NCBI GenBank assembly: GCA_017512885.1
Contig: JAFWEP010000040.1
Span: 1-41,778, forward strand
DNA length: 41,778 bases
DNA from: Erysipelotrichaceae bacterium
GTDB taxonomy: Bacteria > Bacillota_I > Bacilli_A > Erysipelotrichales > Erysipelotrichaceae
Reading direction: 5' to 3'
Shown: positions 6,139 to 14,690 of the stretch, piece after piece
Numbering within the stretch: position 1 is the first letter of the stretch
Layout of the letters: the number at the start of each line of letters is the position of its first letter
Notes under the pieces: generated by a model
Told to the model about the DNA's origin: nothing
Database searches by the model: none
Seen by the model: the letters and a program-made list of their open reading frames with translations, nothing else
Program-made: the position numbers and the translations under genes

Positions 6139-7452
6139 TTACAGACCGAAGAGTCCCCTCATTCCGGAGAGCTGCTTCATCATTTTCTTCATCTTGTCAT
6201 ACTGATTCAGCAGACGGTTGACATCGGTGGTCGTGGTGCCGCTGCCTTCAGCGATGCGGCGTTTGCGGCTGCTGCGGATCAGAGAGGGATCTTCCCTTTC
6301 CTCCCTGGTCATGGACTGGATCATGGCCTTGGTCTTGACGAGCTGTTTATCAGCATCGGAATCTTCCAGGGCCTTGGAGTATTCGGACATGCCCGGCAGC
6401 AGTTTGGCGATCGAAGCCAGCGGGCCCATCTTCTGGGACTGCTCGATCTGACGCAGCAGATCATCCATCGTGAACTTGCCGGAGAGGAGCTTTTCGGCAT
6501 CCTTCTCGGCCTGTTCCATATCCATCTTTTCCTGAGCCTTTTCGACCAGGGTCACGACATCGCCCATGCCCAGCATACGCTCAGCCAGACGTTCCGGATG
6601 GAAGGTCTCCAGATCTTCGATCTTTTCACCGACACCGGTGAACTTGATCGGAACACCCGTTACCGCTTTGACGGAAAGGACGCCGCCGCCCTTGGAATCA
6701 CCGTCGAACTTGGTAACGACGAGACCGGTCACATTGAGCTGTTCATGGAAAGCGGAAGCAACGTTGACGATATCCTGACCGGTCAGGGCATCCACCGTCA
6801 GCAGGATCTCCTGCGGCGAAAGCGTTTCTTTCATCGCCTGCAGTTCCTGCATCAGTTCCTCATCGATCTGCAGCCGGCCGGCCGTATCGATCAGGACCGT
6901 ATCGTAATGCTTCTCACGGGCATAGGCAACGCCTCTCTGCGCCGTTTCCAGCGCGGAGGTATCGGTGCCCAGCGAATAGACTTCGACGCCGATCTCGGCT
7001 CCTAAAGTCTTTAACTGGTCGATGGCTGCCGGACGGATGACGTCCGCGGCGATCAGCATCGGTCTCCGGTTCTGTTTCTTCAGCTGATAGGCGATCTTGG
7101 CAGCCTGGGTCGTTTTACCGGTACCCTGCAGACCCACCAGCATGATCACCGTCAGTCCGGAGGGAGCGAAGTTCAGCGGTTCCTCTTCGCCTAATAGCTT
7201 GACCAGACCGTCATGAACGATCTTGGTCAGCGCTTCGCCGGGTTCGACCGAGGTCAGGACTTCCTGACCCAGAGCTTCTTCCCGGATCTCATTCAGAAAG
7301 TTGCGGACGACAGTGTAGTTGACGTCAGCTTCCAGTAAGGCTACGCGGATCTCTTTCAGCGTATCCTCCATATTGTTCTCGCTCAGTTTTCCTTTGCCCT
7401 GCAGATTGCGCAGGGTGCGAGTCAGTTTTTCCTGCAGATTATCAAATGCCAT
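6139..7452 (-). CDS. ffh: Signal recognition particle protein Ffh (SRP54)
   Basis: A 437-residue SRP GTPase that binds signal sequences and 4.5S/6S scRNA and docks with FtsY at the membrane. The N domain is residues 1-90. The G domain has GLQGTGKTT (107-115), DTAGRLQ and [10 protein letters not shown]. The methionine-rich M domain ends with RRIAEGSG and [10 protein letters not shown] chose ATG at 7450-7452 because GGGAGGAGATCC precedes it; the frame extends 7 codons further without a site. The usual ylxM partner gene is absent next to it, and the SRP RNA gene is not in the window. Confidence 0.96.
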   Translation of the reverse strand: MAFDNLQEKLTRTLRNLQGKGKLSENNMEDTLKEIRVALLEADVNYTVVRNFLNEIREEALGQEVLTSVEPGEALTKIVHDGLVKLLGEEEPLNFAPSGLTVIMLVGLQGTGKTTQAAKIAYQLKKQNRRPMLIAADVIRPAAIDQLKTLGAEIGVEVYSLGTDTSALETAQRGVAYAREKHYDTVLIDTAGRLQIDEELMQELQAMKETLSPQEILLTVDALTGQDIVNVASAFHEQLNVTGLVVTKFDGDSKGGGVLSVKAVTGVPIKFTGVGEKIEDLETFHPERLAERMLGMGDVVTLVEKAQEKMDMEQAEKDAEKLLSGKFTMDDLLRQIEQSQKMGPLASIAKLLPGMSEYSKALEDSDADKQLVKTKAMIQSMTREEREDPSLIRSSRKRRIAEGSGTTTTDVNRLLNQYDKMKKMMKQLSGMRGLFGL

Positions 7453-7471
7453 AAGGATCTCCTCCCGGGAC

Positions 7472-7501
7472 ATTATATAAAAAATCCCTGTCTACCGACA
7501 A
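7472..7501 (-). promoter_or_regulatory. Possible ffh promoter overlapping the ssb terminator
   Basis: TTGTCG (7496-7501, 4 of 6), an 18-nt spacer and a perfect TATAAT (7472-7477). The -35 box is inside the terminator stem of ssb, and the spacer includes its U-tract. The same nested layout is seen at trmD/infC and khpA/rimM. Confidence 0.5.
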
Positions 7502-7507
7502 GGATTT
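7476..7507 (-). terminator. Intrinsic terminator after ssb
   Basis: AAATCCTTGTC pairs with GACAGGGATTT (one G-U pair) over GGTA, followed by TTTTATATAAT on the minus strand. Confidence 0.8.
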
Positions 7508-7513
7508 CCCCTT

Positions 7514-7825
7514 CTAGCTGCGATATACCGTCATTTTTTCGGCAATGATCTCACAGCGGTAACGTGCTTTGCCGTCACTGAGATAGTTGCTGGCAGAGAG
7601 CCTTCCCTTGATGCCGATGGACATCCCGGCATCGATGTTCTTTTCGCATTCCTCTGCCAGATTGCGCCACATCGTGACCTGGAAGACATCCTTGTCGGTA
7701 CCGCCTTCCGCATTGCGGAAGGAACGGTCGACTTCGATCAGCAGCGAACAGAAACGGTTGCCCGCCGATGACTCCTTGAATTCCGGTTTCTCCTTGACCT
7801 GTCCGACTAATATGACCTGATTCAT
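7514..7825 (-). CDS. ssb: Short single-stranded DNA-binding protein without acidic tail
   Basis: A 103-residue OB-fold SSB (MNQVILVGQVKEKPEFKES, then VFQVTMWRNLAEECEKN and GIKGRLSASNYLSDGK). It ends at KMTVYRS directly after the OB fold. The flexible linker and the acidic tip that recruit repair and replication proteins in the main SSB are missing. That makes it resemble the accessory, competence-linked SsbB of B. subtilis rather than SsbA. The start at 7823-7825 is set by GGAGGAAA. It stands alone between two terminators, with a weak promoter candidate. Confidence 0.85.
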   Translation of the reverse strand: MNQVILVGQVKEKPEFKESSAGNRFCSLLIEVDRSFRNAEGGTDKDVFQVTMWRNLAEECEKNIDAGMSIGIKGRLSASNYLSDGKARYRCEIIAEKMTVYRS

Positions 7826-7852
7826 TTTCCTCCTTTCGTTACCTGCATCTAC

Positions 7853-7881
7853 AGGATAACGAACGGGGCCCAACGGGACAA
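7853..7881 (-). promoter_or_regulatory. Weak promoter candidate for ssb
   Basis: TTGTCC (7876-7881, 4 of 6), a 17-nt spacer and TATCCT (7853-7858, 4 of 6), about 28 nt before the ssb start codon. No better match is visible in the gap, which is bounded upstream by the ftsK terminator. Confidence 0.3.
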
Positions 7882-7964
7882 ACGTGAGAAACGGTCATTC
7901 TTTTGCAGGTTCTGCAGAATTCCTACAGAGAAAACTGCTTTCCCTTCCCATTCCCGGCAAGTTG

Positions 7965-7993
7965 AAAAGAATGAGACATTCCGTCTCATTCTT
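7965..7993 (-). terminator. Intrinsic terminator at the ftsK stop codon
   Basis: AAGAATGAGAC pairs with GTCTCATTCTT (11 bp) over GGAAT, followed by TTCAACTT. The 5' arm contains the stop codon TGA of ftsK. Confidence 0.75.
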
Positions 7994-10352
7994 CTTCATC
8001 CTCTTCTTTCTTCAGATAGACTTCCCGGGGCTTGGAGCCGTTCACAGGGCCGATATAACCGGCTTCCTCCAACGCATCGATGATGCGGGAGGCACGGTTA
8101 TAGCCGATGCCGAAACGACGCTGTAAGAGGCTCGTAGAGGCCTTCTGGGACTCACGGACATATTCGATGACCTCCGGCAGCATCGGATCTTCTTCACGCT
8201 GGGCATGGGAGGCATCGCCGCCGGCCCGATTGCTGTTGAGCAGAGCGAAGTAGGCATCGTCATAGGTCGGCTGACATTCCTTCTTCAGGAAGGAAGTGAC
8301 CCGCTGGATCTCCGCATCGCGGACATAGACGCCCTGCAGACGGATCGGGACCGATTCATCCTGCGGACTGTACAGCATATCGCCGTTGCCCAGCAGTCTT
8401 TCCGCCCCGGCCTGGTCGAGGATCGTGCGGGAATCGATGCTGGAAGCGACCGCCAGCGAGATACGGGAAGGAATATTGGCCTTGATGATGCCGGTGATGA
8501 CATCGGTGCTCGGACGCTGGGTGGCTACGATCAGATGGATGCCGCTGGCTCTTGCCAGCTGAGTGATACGCTGGATGCTGAGCTCGACTTCCTTGCCGGC
8601 TAATGCCATCATATCCGCCAGCTCATCGATGATCACGACGATGTAAGGCATCCGCCGCATCTCGCTCTCATCCGCTTTGCGCTGAGCGTTATGTCTGGCC
8701 ACGAAGTCGTTGTAGCCGGCGATATTGCGCACGCCGGTATCGGCGAAGGCGTCGTAGCGTTCTTCCATCATCGCCACGACCCTTTGCAGCAGCGTGCTGG
8801 CCATCGCGACATCGGTGATGACCGGCCAGAGCAGATGCGGGATATCGTGGTAAGGCGTGAACTCGACTTTCTTGGGATCGATCAGGATCAGTTTGACGTC
8901 ATCGGGATGGTTGCGCATGATCAGCGACATGATGACGGCATTGATGCATACGGATTTACCGGTACCGGTCGCACCGGCGATCAGCAGATGCGGCATACGG
9001 TCCAGTTCGCAGTAGACGCCCTGTCCCATCAGGTCCTTGCCCAGGACGAACAGCAGCGGCGAATCTTTCTTCTTCTCCGGGACGCTGTCGATCAGCTCGA
9101 TCATATTGACCGGCACCGACTGCACGTTCGGCACTTCGATGCCGACCGCATTCCGGCCGGGGATCGGGGCTTCGATACGGACGTCCTTGACGGCCAGTTC
9201 CATCTTCAGGTTGTCCTGCAGGGAGAAGATGCGGTTGACCTTGACGCCGCTCTCCGGCTTGACTTCGAACTTGGTGACGGTCGGACCGATATGGATATTG
9301 ACCAGGTCGGCTTCGATCCCGAAGTTGTGCAGGATCTCAATGACCATATCGCCCTTCTCTTCCGCATTCTGACGGTTGCGCTGCAGCGCTTCCTTCTGCC
9401 GGCCATCCGCTTTCTCCAGCAATGAAGAAGGCGGCAGGACGTACTTGCCGCGGAGCACGACCGGTTCGGCGGTCACCGAAGGACGGGAATCCGTGGCTTC
9501 TGTCTTCTCGACGATCGCCGGACGGACCACCGGCTTTTCGACAGGGTCCGGCTTGCGGACTTCGGGAGCAACCATCTGCTGTTCCTCTTTCTCTTTCAGC
9601 AAAGAAGCAGCCGAGGTCTTATGGCCCTTCTCTTTCTCGCTGAGATCGACAAAGGCCGTGGAATACTTCTTGCGGGTAGCCTTGGAAGCCGCAACAGGCT
9701 TGGTATCCGCACTGATATCGTTAAACGAGCTTCTGCGTTTGGCTTCCTGGCGCTGCAGAGCTTTCTCTTCACGCAGGATCTGTCTCTCTTTCTTGGCCGT
9801 TTCGTGGTGATCTTTGGCTTTTCCGAAGAGCCAGGCATAGACCTGATCCGGCGTCATCAGCAGGACGGCGATCAGGAAGAAGACGATCAGTGCCAGCAGA
9901 GCGCCCCTTCTGGCAAAGGCCAGGAACAGCAAATAATAGAAGAGATGTCCCAGGATCCCGGCCCGGAAGTCGGTGCTGCTGCTTCCCAACAGTCCGAAAT
10001 GAGTACGGATGTATTCAGAGAGCGTATAGCGGTCTCCGATGTCCGGGAAGAGGTAGCCTTCTAACAGGAATACCGCCAGATTGAAGATCAGAAGGCCGAC
10101 AAAAAACTTCGGCCGTAAAGGCAGAACCTTCCTGAGTAACAGTTTATGGAAGCTGACGAAGATCAGGCTTAACAGGACGACGAGATAGGCCTTCCCGAAA
10201 AGGAAAGAAAGGAAATTCCCGGTGTAGACCCCGAATGTTCCCAGACGGACAGCGGCGAAATAGGCCAGTACTGTCAGCAGGATCAGGGCGATCAGCGGAA
10301 AGATCCATTCTCCGTCATTGGTCTTTACGTTCTTTTTCTTTTTTGCCGGCAT
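7986..10352 (-). CDS. ftsK: DNA translocase FtsK/SpoIIIE
   Basis: A 788-residue DNA pump that moves chromosome arms through the closing septum. Four to five N-terminal membrane segments lie between residues about 18 and 166. A charged linker (about 180-330) is rich in K, E and R. The RecA-like motor has Walker A GATGTGKS (460-467) and Walker B VVIIDELADMM. The C-terminal winged-helix gamma domain (YVRESQKASTSLLQRRFGIG onward) would read KOPS/SRS sequences. I placed the start at ATG 10350-10352 because GAGGGATAGA, formed by the end of rnjB, is a well-spaced binding site. FtsK beside an RNase J2-type gene matches the B. subtilis rnjB-spoIIIE neighbourhood. Confidence 0.95.
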   Translation of the reverse strand: MPAKKKKNVKTNDGEWIFPLIALILLTVLAYFAAVRLGTFGVYTGNFLSFLFGKAYLVVLLSLIFVSFHKLLLRKVLPLRPKFFVGLLIFNLAVFLLEGYLFPDIGDRYTLSEYIRTHFGLLGSSSTDFRAGILGHLFYYLLFLAFARRGALLALIVFFLIAVLLMTPDQVYAWLFGKAKDHHETAKKERQILREEKALQRQEAKRRSSFNDISADTKPVAASKATRKKYSTAFVDLSEKEKGHKTSAASLLKEKEEQQMVAPEVRKPDPVEKPVVRPAIVEKTEATDSRPSVTAEPVVLRGKYVLPPSSLLEKADGRQKEALQRNRQNAEEKGDMVIEILHNFGIEADLVNIHIGPTVTKFEVKPESGVKVNRIFSLQDNLKMELAVKDVRIEAPIPGRNAVGIEVPNVQSVPVNMIELIDSVPEKKKDSPLLFVLGKDLMGQGVYCELDRMPHLLIAGATGTGKSVCINAVIMSLIMRNHPDDVKLILIDPKKVEFTPYHDIPHLLWPVITDVAMASTLLQRVVAMMEERYDAFADTGVRNIAGYNDFVARHNAQRKADESEMRRMPYIVVIIDELADMMALAGKEVELSIQRITQLARASGIHLIVATQRPSTDVITGIIKANIPSRISLAVASSIDSRTILDQAGAERLLGNGDMLYSPQDESVPIRLQGVYVRDAEIQRVTSFLKKECQPTYDDAYFALLNSNRAGGDASHAQREEDPMLPEVIEYVRESQKASTSLLQRRFGIGYNRASRIIDALEEAGYIGPVNGSKPREVYLKKEEDEEE

Positions 10353-10353
10353 T

Positions 10354-12018
10354 CTATCCCTCGGTATTGATCTCAACGATCGCCGGCAGGATCATCGGAC
10401 GCTTGCCGGTCTGCTTCAGTACATAACGGCTGATCTTTTCCTTGGCTTCGCTGCGGGCTTTCATGTTGTCGTAGCGGCCTTCTGCGACCATCTCCTGAAT
10501 GGTCGTGATCAGCAGGTTCCCGACTTCTTCCAGGATATAATCCGCGTCCTTCAGATAGATGACTCCGCGGCTCTGGATATCCGGTCCGCCGATCAGTTCC
10601 TTGGTCGCGAAATCCAGTACGACGCCTAAAACGATCGCACCGTCGGTAGAAAGAGTTTCCCGGTCCTTGATGACCATACCGCCGATATCCAGCTTGTCGC
10701 GGCCGGAGATCAGTGTATCGTTCAGGGTCAGGGTGTCATGGGTGGAAGTCAGTTTCCCCCCTTCCAGGGTGGCGAACTGACCGTTGTCGAGGATGATGAT
10801 CCGGTCCGGCGTGACGCCCATCTGCAGAGCGATCTCGGCATTGGCGATCAGAGAGGTATAGTTCCCCTTGACCGGGATATAGTAACGCGGCTGCAGCGTG
10901 TTCAGCATCATCTTCAGGTCTTCGACCGAGGCATGCATGGAGAGGACATCACGGGCACCGATCTTGGCGACTGGGATCCCGGCGATATAGAGATCGTCTT
11001 CCATGGCGGCGCCTTCCTTTTCCGTACCGGGAACGATCGGCGAAGCGATGATGACCTGATCGTTCTCGCTCAGCGAGATGACCTGATCATCTCCCAAAGC
11101 GATGCGGTTCATATGGGTAAAGACTTCGTTTCCGGAACCGGAGACGATGACGACCGTATTGGGATCGTCGTTGCGGAAGTTCTTGCGGTCCAGGAGCAGT
11201 CCGGAAGGCATCCGGTAATAGCCGAGTTCTTCGACATCCTTCAGGATACGGACATGATCCGGGTCGCTGAAGAAGACTTTCCGTTTGTATTTGCGGGCCA
11301 GTTCCAGGACCTCGATGATGCGGAACAGGTTCTGCTTATAGAGAGTGATCACGATCCGTTTGGAAGCATCCCCGAAGTAACGTTCCACGATGGAGGTGAT
11401 GCGGTGTTTCGGTGAAGTGAAGCCGGGCTTGTTGGCGCCGACCGATTCGCTGAGCAGAGCCAGGACCTTGCGGGAATGCAGCTGAGACAGAGATTCGATG
11501 CTCATGGTGAAGGCATCGTTGATCATATCGTAGTCATTGATGAATTCACTGCTGTAGACGATCAGGCCCTCTCCGGTCTCAAAGGCGATACCGATGCCGT
11601 CAGCGATCGACTGGGTCACCGAGAAGGTATAGACCTTGTGACCGGCAACGTTTAAGGAAGAGTTGCGCTTGACGACCTTGACCTTCTTGCGCAGACCATG
11701 GGAAGCAAACTCTCTTTCCAGGATACGGGCCGTCAGTGCGGTCGCATAGACGTCGACATCCAGCTCCTGCAGGAGATACGGCAAAGCCGCCATGACATCG
11801 TCATGGCCGTGAGTGATGAAGACGGCTTTTACCCGGTCCTTGTTTTCGAGGATATAACGAAAATCCGGGATGATATATTCGATCCCCAGCTGTTCAGAGG
11901 TATTTGGGTACTTGATTCCACAGTCTACAATGAAAATGTCTTCGTCGATCTCGAAGACATACATATTCTTACCGTCTTCGCTGAGACCGCCGAGAGCCAT
12001 GATACGCGCTTTTGACAT
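10354..12018 (-). CDS. rnjB: RNase J2-type beta-CASP ribonuclease with degenerate active site
   Basis: A 554-residue metallo-beta-lactamase/beta-CASP protein. The first metal motif reads THGHDDVMAALPYLL: His70, His72 and Asp74 are present, but the final His of HxHxDH is Val75. The later motif expected as LSDST reads LLSESVGANKPGFT, and the C-terminal HGEY-type motif reads PVKGNY, so further metal ligands are changed. This pattern, with the adjacent ftsK, supports the weakly active J2 paralogue that works with J1 in mRNA decay and 5' exonuclease action. The start at 12016-12018 follows GGAGG and fits the family N-terminus. A near-consensus promoter lies in the end of miaB. Confidence 0.85.
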   Translation of the reverse strand: MSKARIMALGGLSEDGKNMYVFEIDEDIFIVDCGIKYPNTSEQLGIEYIIPDFRYILENKDRVKAVFITHGHDDVMAALPYLLQELDVDVYATALTARILEREFASHGLRKKVKVVKRNSSLNVAGHKVYTFSVTQSIADGIGIAFETGEGLIVYSSEFINDYDMINDAFTMSIESLSQLHSRKVLALLSESVGANKPGFTSPKHRITSIVERYFGDASKRIVITLYKQNLFRIIEVLELARKYKRKVFFSDPDHVRILKDVEELGYYRMPSGLLLDRKNFRNDDPNTVVIVSGSGNEVFTHMNRIALGDDQVISLSENDQVIIASPIVPGTEKEGAAMEDDLYIAGIPVAKIGARDVLSMHASVEDLKMMLNTLQPRYYIPVKGNYTSLIANAEIALQMGVTPDRIIILDNGQFATLEGGKLTSTHDTLTLNDTLISGRDKLDIGGMVIKDRETLSTDGAIVLGVVLDFATKELIGGPDIQSRGVIYLKDADYILEEVGNLLITTIQEMVAEGRYDNMKARSEAKEKISRYVLKQTGKRPMILPAIVEINTEG

Positions 12019-12034
12019 TGTTTTTCCTCCGGAA

Positions 12035-13498
12035 TTATTCAGAAATATTATAAGGGAACGGAGATATGATTTCAACGGCTTCCCCGTTGAGCGAATAGGA
12101 GTGCGTTTCCGTGATCCGGACCTTTACCAGATCGCCGGCATGGATGTTTTCACCCTTGAAATTGACGAGCTTATTCTCCGGCGTATAGCCGGCGAAGATC
12201 TCTTTCTTCTTCTTGGAAGAGCCGTCGCAGAGCACGATGACTTCCCGGTTCAGGAAGGCGGCATTGCGCTCATGCGCATAGTAGCCGACCTTCTCATTCA
12301 GGATCTGCAGCCTTTCTTCCTTGACTTCCCGCGGGGTCAGATCTTCCATCCGAGCCGCCGGTGTGCCGCCGCGCGGGGAATAGATGAAGGTAAAGGCGCT
12401 ATCGAACTGACAGTGATCATAGAGGCTCAGAGTATCGGCAAAGTCTTCGTCTGTTTCGTTGGGGAAACCGACGATGATGTCCGTGCTGAAAGAAGCCTGC
12501 GGGATCTTCTCACGGATACGGTCAAAGAGGTCGAGGTATTCTTCCCTGCTGTAGGAGCGGTTCATCTTCTTCAGGATGCGGTCGCTGCCGGACTGCACCG
12601 GAAGATGGATGTAGGGCATCAGATTCTCATGGGCAGCCAGCACATCGATGCACTCCTGATCGAAGTTGTGGGGATGAGGGGTCATGAAGCGGATCCGCTC
12701 AAAACCGACCTCGGAAGCTGCCTGCAGCAGCTGGGCAAAACCGTGGGCGTGACCGAGATCAAGACCGTAGGCGTTGACATTCTGTCCCAGCAGACAGATC
12801 TCGCGGTAGTTCTGTGCCTTCAGTTCCTTCAGTTCGGCGAGGATGTCGCCGATGCGGCGGGAACGTTCCTTGCCCCGGGTATAGGGCACGATGCAGTAGG
12901 TGCAGAACTTGTCGCAGCCGTACATGATATTGACCCAGGCTTTGTGCCTGCTGTTACGGTGGCTGGGCAGGTCTTCCACGACCTCCCCTTCCCGGGAATA
13001 GATCTCTACGACTTTCTTTCCGGTCTTCATCGTTTCCGCCAGCAAGGCCGGCAGACGGTGCAGGTTATGGGTACCGAAGATCAGATCGACCTGCGGATAC
13101 TTCTTCAGGACATCCTGGACCGAACGTTCTTCCTGGGCCATGCAGCCGCACATCCCGATCAGCATCTCCGGCTTCTTCCGTTTGTATTCCAGGAAGGCTC
13201 CCAGTTCCCCGTAGACCTTCTCTTCGGCATTCTGCCGGACGGCACAGGTATTGACCAGGATCAGGTCGCTTTCAGCATAGGAAGAGGCTTTCTGATAGCC
13301 CATCCCTTCCAGCATGCCGGCCATCGTTTCCGAATCGCGTTCATTGGCCTGGCAGCCGTGAGTCAGTATATAGTAACGTTTTCCTTCACCCAGCGTCCGG
13401 TATTCTTCCGGCATGGTGAAAAGATCCCGGGCGATATGCTCCGGATCGCGCTGCCGGCGGGCGGCTTCCTTGAGGTTCGGTAAACGGTAATCATTCAT
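12035..13498 (-). CDS. miaB: tRNA-2-methylthio-N6-dimethylallyladenosine synthase MiaB
   Basis: A 487-residue radical SAM methylthiotransferase that converts i6A37 to ms2i6A37 in tRNAs reading U-starting codons. The N-terminal UPF0004 domain holds the cysteines of the auxiliary cluster (THGCQANERD, VNTCAVR and GCMAQEE). The radical SAM motif is CDKFCTYC in the segment MYGCDKFCTYCIVPYTRG. A C-terminal TRAM domain follows. AAGGAG lies 8 nt before the ATG. It is transcribed after the ferredoxin gene, across a terminator, and the ferredoxin could feed electrons to this enzyme (inference). Confidence 0.95.
   Translation of the reverse strand: MNDYRLPNLKEAARRQRDPEHIARDLFTMPEEYRTLGEGKRYYILTHGCQANERDSETMAGMLEGMGYQKASSYAESDLILVNTCAVRQNAEEKVYGELGAFLEYKRKKPEMLIGMCGCMAQEERSVQDVLKKYPQVDLIFGTHNLHRLPALLAETMKTGKKVVEIYSREGEVVEDLPSHRNSRHKAWVNIMYGCDKFCTYCIVPYTRGKERSRRIGDILAELKELKAQNYREICLLGQNVNAYGLDLGHAHGFAQLLQAASEVGFERIRFMTPHPHNFDQECIDVLAAHENLMPYIHLPVQSGSDRILKKMNRSYSREEYLDLFDRIREKIPQASFSTDIIVGFPNETDEDFADTLSLYDHCQFDSAFTFIYSPRGGTPAARMEDLTPREVKEERLQILNEKVGYYAHERNAAFLNREVIVLCDGSSKKKKEIFAGYTPENKLVNFKGENIHAGDLVKVRITETHSYSLNGEAVEIISPFPYNISE
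12047..12075 (-). promoter_or_regulatory. SigA promoter of rnjB-ftsK inside miaB
   Basis: TTGAAA (12070-12075, 5 of 6), a 17-nt spacer and a perfect TATAAT (12047-12052), all within the last codons of miaB. Transcription would start near 12040, giving a leader of about 22 nt with GGAGG. Confidence 0.65.
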
Positions 13499-13513
13499 AA
13501 GTGTTTCTCCTTA

Positions 13514-13538
13514 AAGAAAAACCAGGTGAATCCTGGTT
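13514..13538 (-). terminator. Intrinsic terminator at the ferredoxin stop codon
   Basis: AACCAGG pairs with CCTGGTT over ATTCA and is followed by TTTCTTT. The stem starts within the TAA stop codon. Confidence 0.75.
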
Positions 13539-13711
13539 TAGAGGGACAGTGCTTCTACAGGGCAGCCGCCGACGCAGGCTCCGCACTCGAGGCAGGCGCT
13601 CTCATCGACTTCGGCCTTGCCGACATCGTTGAGCTTGATCGCTCCTACCGGGCAGGTAGCTTCGCAGGCTCCGCAGCCGACGCAGAGTTCCTGATCAACT
13701 TTTACGGGCAT
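13538..13711 (-). CDS. 2[4Fe-4S] ferredoxin
   Basis: A 57-residue clostridial-type ferredoxin with two CX2CX2CX3CP clusters (Cys10, 13, 16, 20 and Cys40, 43, 46, 50). It is a low-potential electron carrier in the cytoplasm. The start at 13709-13711 follows AAGGAGG; the longer open frame upstream runs through the promoter and has no site. It has its own strong promoter and a terminator, so it can be expressed alone. Confidence 0.95.
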   Translation of the reverse strand: MPVKVDQELCVGCGACEATCPVGAIKLNDVGKAEVDESACLECGACVGGCPVEALSL

Positions 13712-13735
13712 TACAAAATCCTCCTTGGTGATTTC

Positions 13736-13764
13736 ATTATAAGAAATAGACCGGGAAAATTCAA
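13736..13764 (-). promoter_or_regulatory. SigA promoter of the ferredoxin gene
   Basis: TTGAAT (13759-13764), a 17-nt spacer and a perfect TATAAT (13736-13741), placed in the short gap right after xerC. Confidence 0.65.
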
Positions 13765-13775
13765 TGATGCCCGAT

Positions 13776-14690
13776 TCAACGACTGTGCGGATGCGCCTCC
13801 AGGATGGCTCTCGCCAGTCGGTCATACGTCAAATGGGTGTACAGCTGGGTCGTCGAGAGACGCGCATGTCCCAGCAGTTCCTGTACGGTCTTAAGATCGG
13901 CTCCGTTGTCGAGCAGATGGGTCGCAAAGGAATGACGGAACATATGCGGATGCAGCGGTACCTTGAAGCCGGCCTTCTCCCCGCTCTCCTGCAGCAGTTT
14001 CTGCACGGTCCGCGGTGCGATGCCTTTCCCTCGCGAAGTCACGAAGAGATGCTCCTCCTCGCTGCCGGCATAGACCCTGCGATAGTTCGCGATATAGCGT
14101 TCGAAGAGATCGTTCAGAGCCGGATAGTACGGCAGGATCCTCTCCTTGTTGCCTTTACCGATGACCCGCAGGGAACAGCTGGCCGGATCGATATCGGAGA
14201 GCTTCAGGCTGCAGCACTCCGAGATCCGCAGGCCGCAGGCATACAGAGTCTCGATGATGGTCCTGTCTCTTAACTGGACCGGATCTTCCAGATCAAAGAG
14301 ATTCAGCAGTTCCTCGATCTGGGAAAAGGTCAGCACATCCGGCAGATGTTTCTCGACATGGACGCCTTTCATCTGCAGGAAGGGATTGTGGTCCACTTTG
14401 TGCATCTCGCCCAGATAGCGGTAGAAGGTGCGCAAAGAGGAGAGATTGCGGGCAAAGGAGGCATTGGACAGTTTCCCGGCGGAAAGCTGACCGCTGCGCA
14501 GAGCGGCGGTATAGTCAAGCACCGTCTCTTTGCCGACCGCATTCAGGTCACTGATCCCCTTCTCTTCCAGGAAGTTCAGGAAACGTTCCACATCCCGGCC
14601 GTAAGCATCGACCGTATGCGCCGAACCGCTGCGGGTCAGCGAAAGATGATGACGGAAGCGTTCCAGTTCCTCATACAGCGAGCTCGTCAC
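13776..14690 (-). CDS. xerC: Tyrosine recombinase XerC (CodV type)
   Basis: A 304-residue tyrosine recombinase with an N-terminal SAM-like core-binding domain (residues 1-100) and a catalytic domain. The full catalytic set is visible: Arg155 (GLRISE), Lys179 (GKGNKER), His249 and Arg252 (HMFRHSFAT), His275 (LLGHARLST) and Tyr284. Such enzymes resolve chromosome dimers at dif, working with FtsK. It follows topA-trmFO, the same order as topA-gid-codV in B. subtilis, which supports housekeeping XerC rather than a phage integrase. It overlaps trmFO by 20 bases. Confidence 0.9.
   Translation of the reverse strand: MTSSLYEELERFRHHLSLTRSGSAHTVDAYGRDVERFLNFLEEKGISDLNAVGKETVLDYTAALRSGQLSAGKLSNASFARNLSSLRTFYRYLGEMHKVDHNPFLQMKGVHVEKHLPDVLTFSQIEELLNLFDLEDPVQLRDRTIIETLYACGLRISECCSLKLSDIDPASCSLRVIGKGNKERILPYYPALNDLFERYIANYRRVYAGSEEEHLFVTSRGKGIAPRTVQKLLQESGEKAGFKVPLHPHMFRHSFATHLLDNGADLKTVQELLGHARLSTTQLYTHLTYDRLARAILEAHPHSR

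Noticed and set aside
7826-7965. Possible ComK boxes (AAAA-N5-TTTT pairs) upstream of ssb
   Set aside because: Only one half-matching stretch (AAAGCAGTTTTC) is present, and no properly spaced pair of boxes, so the claim is not supported.
11870-13483. 537-codon plus-strand open frame opposite miaB
   Set aside because: miaB on the minus strand has all radical SAM motifs and a ribosome binding site. The plus-strand product is low-complexity in H, D, Q and R, typical of an antisense shadow.
13776-14690. Phage or mobile-element integrase
   Set aside because: The tyrosine recombinase sits in the conserved topA-trmFO-xerC order with no att-like repeats or cargo, so it is the housekeeping XerC.
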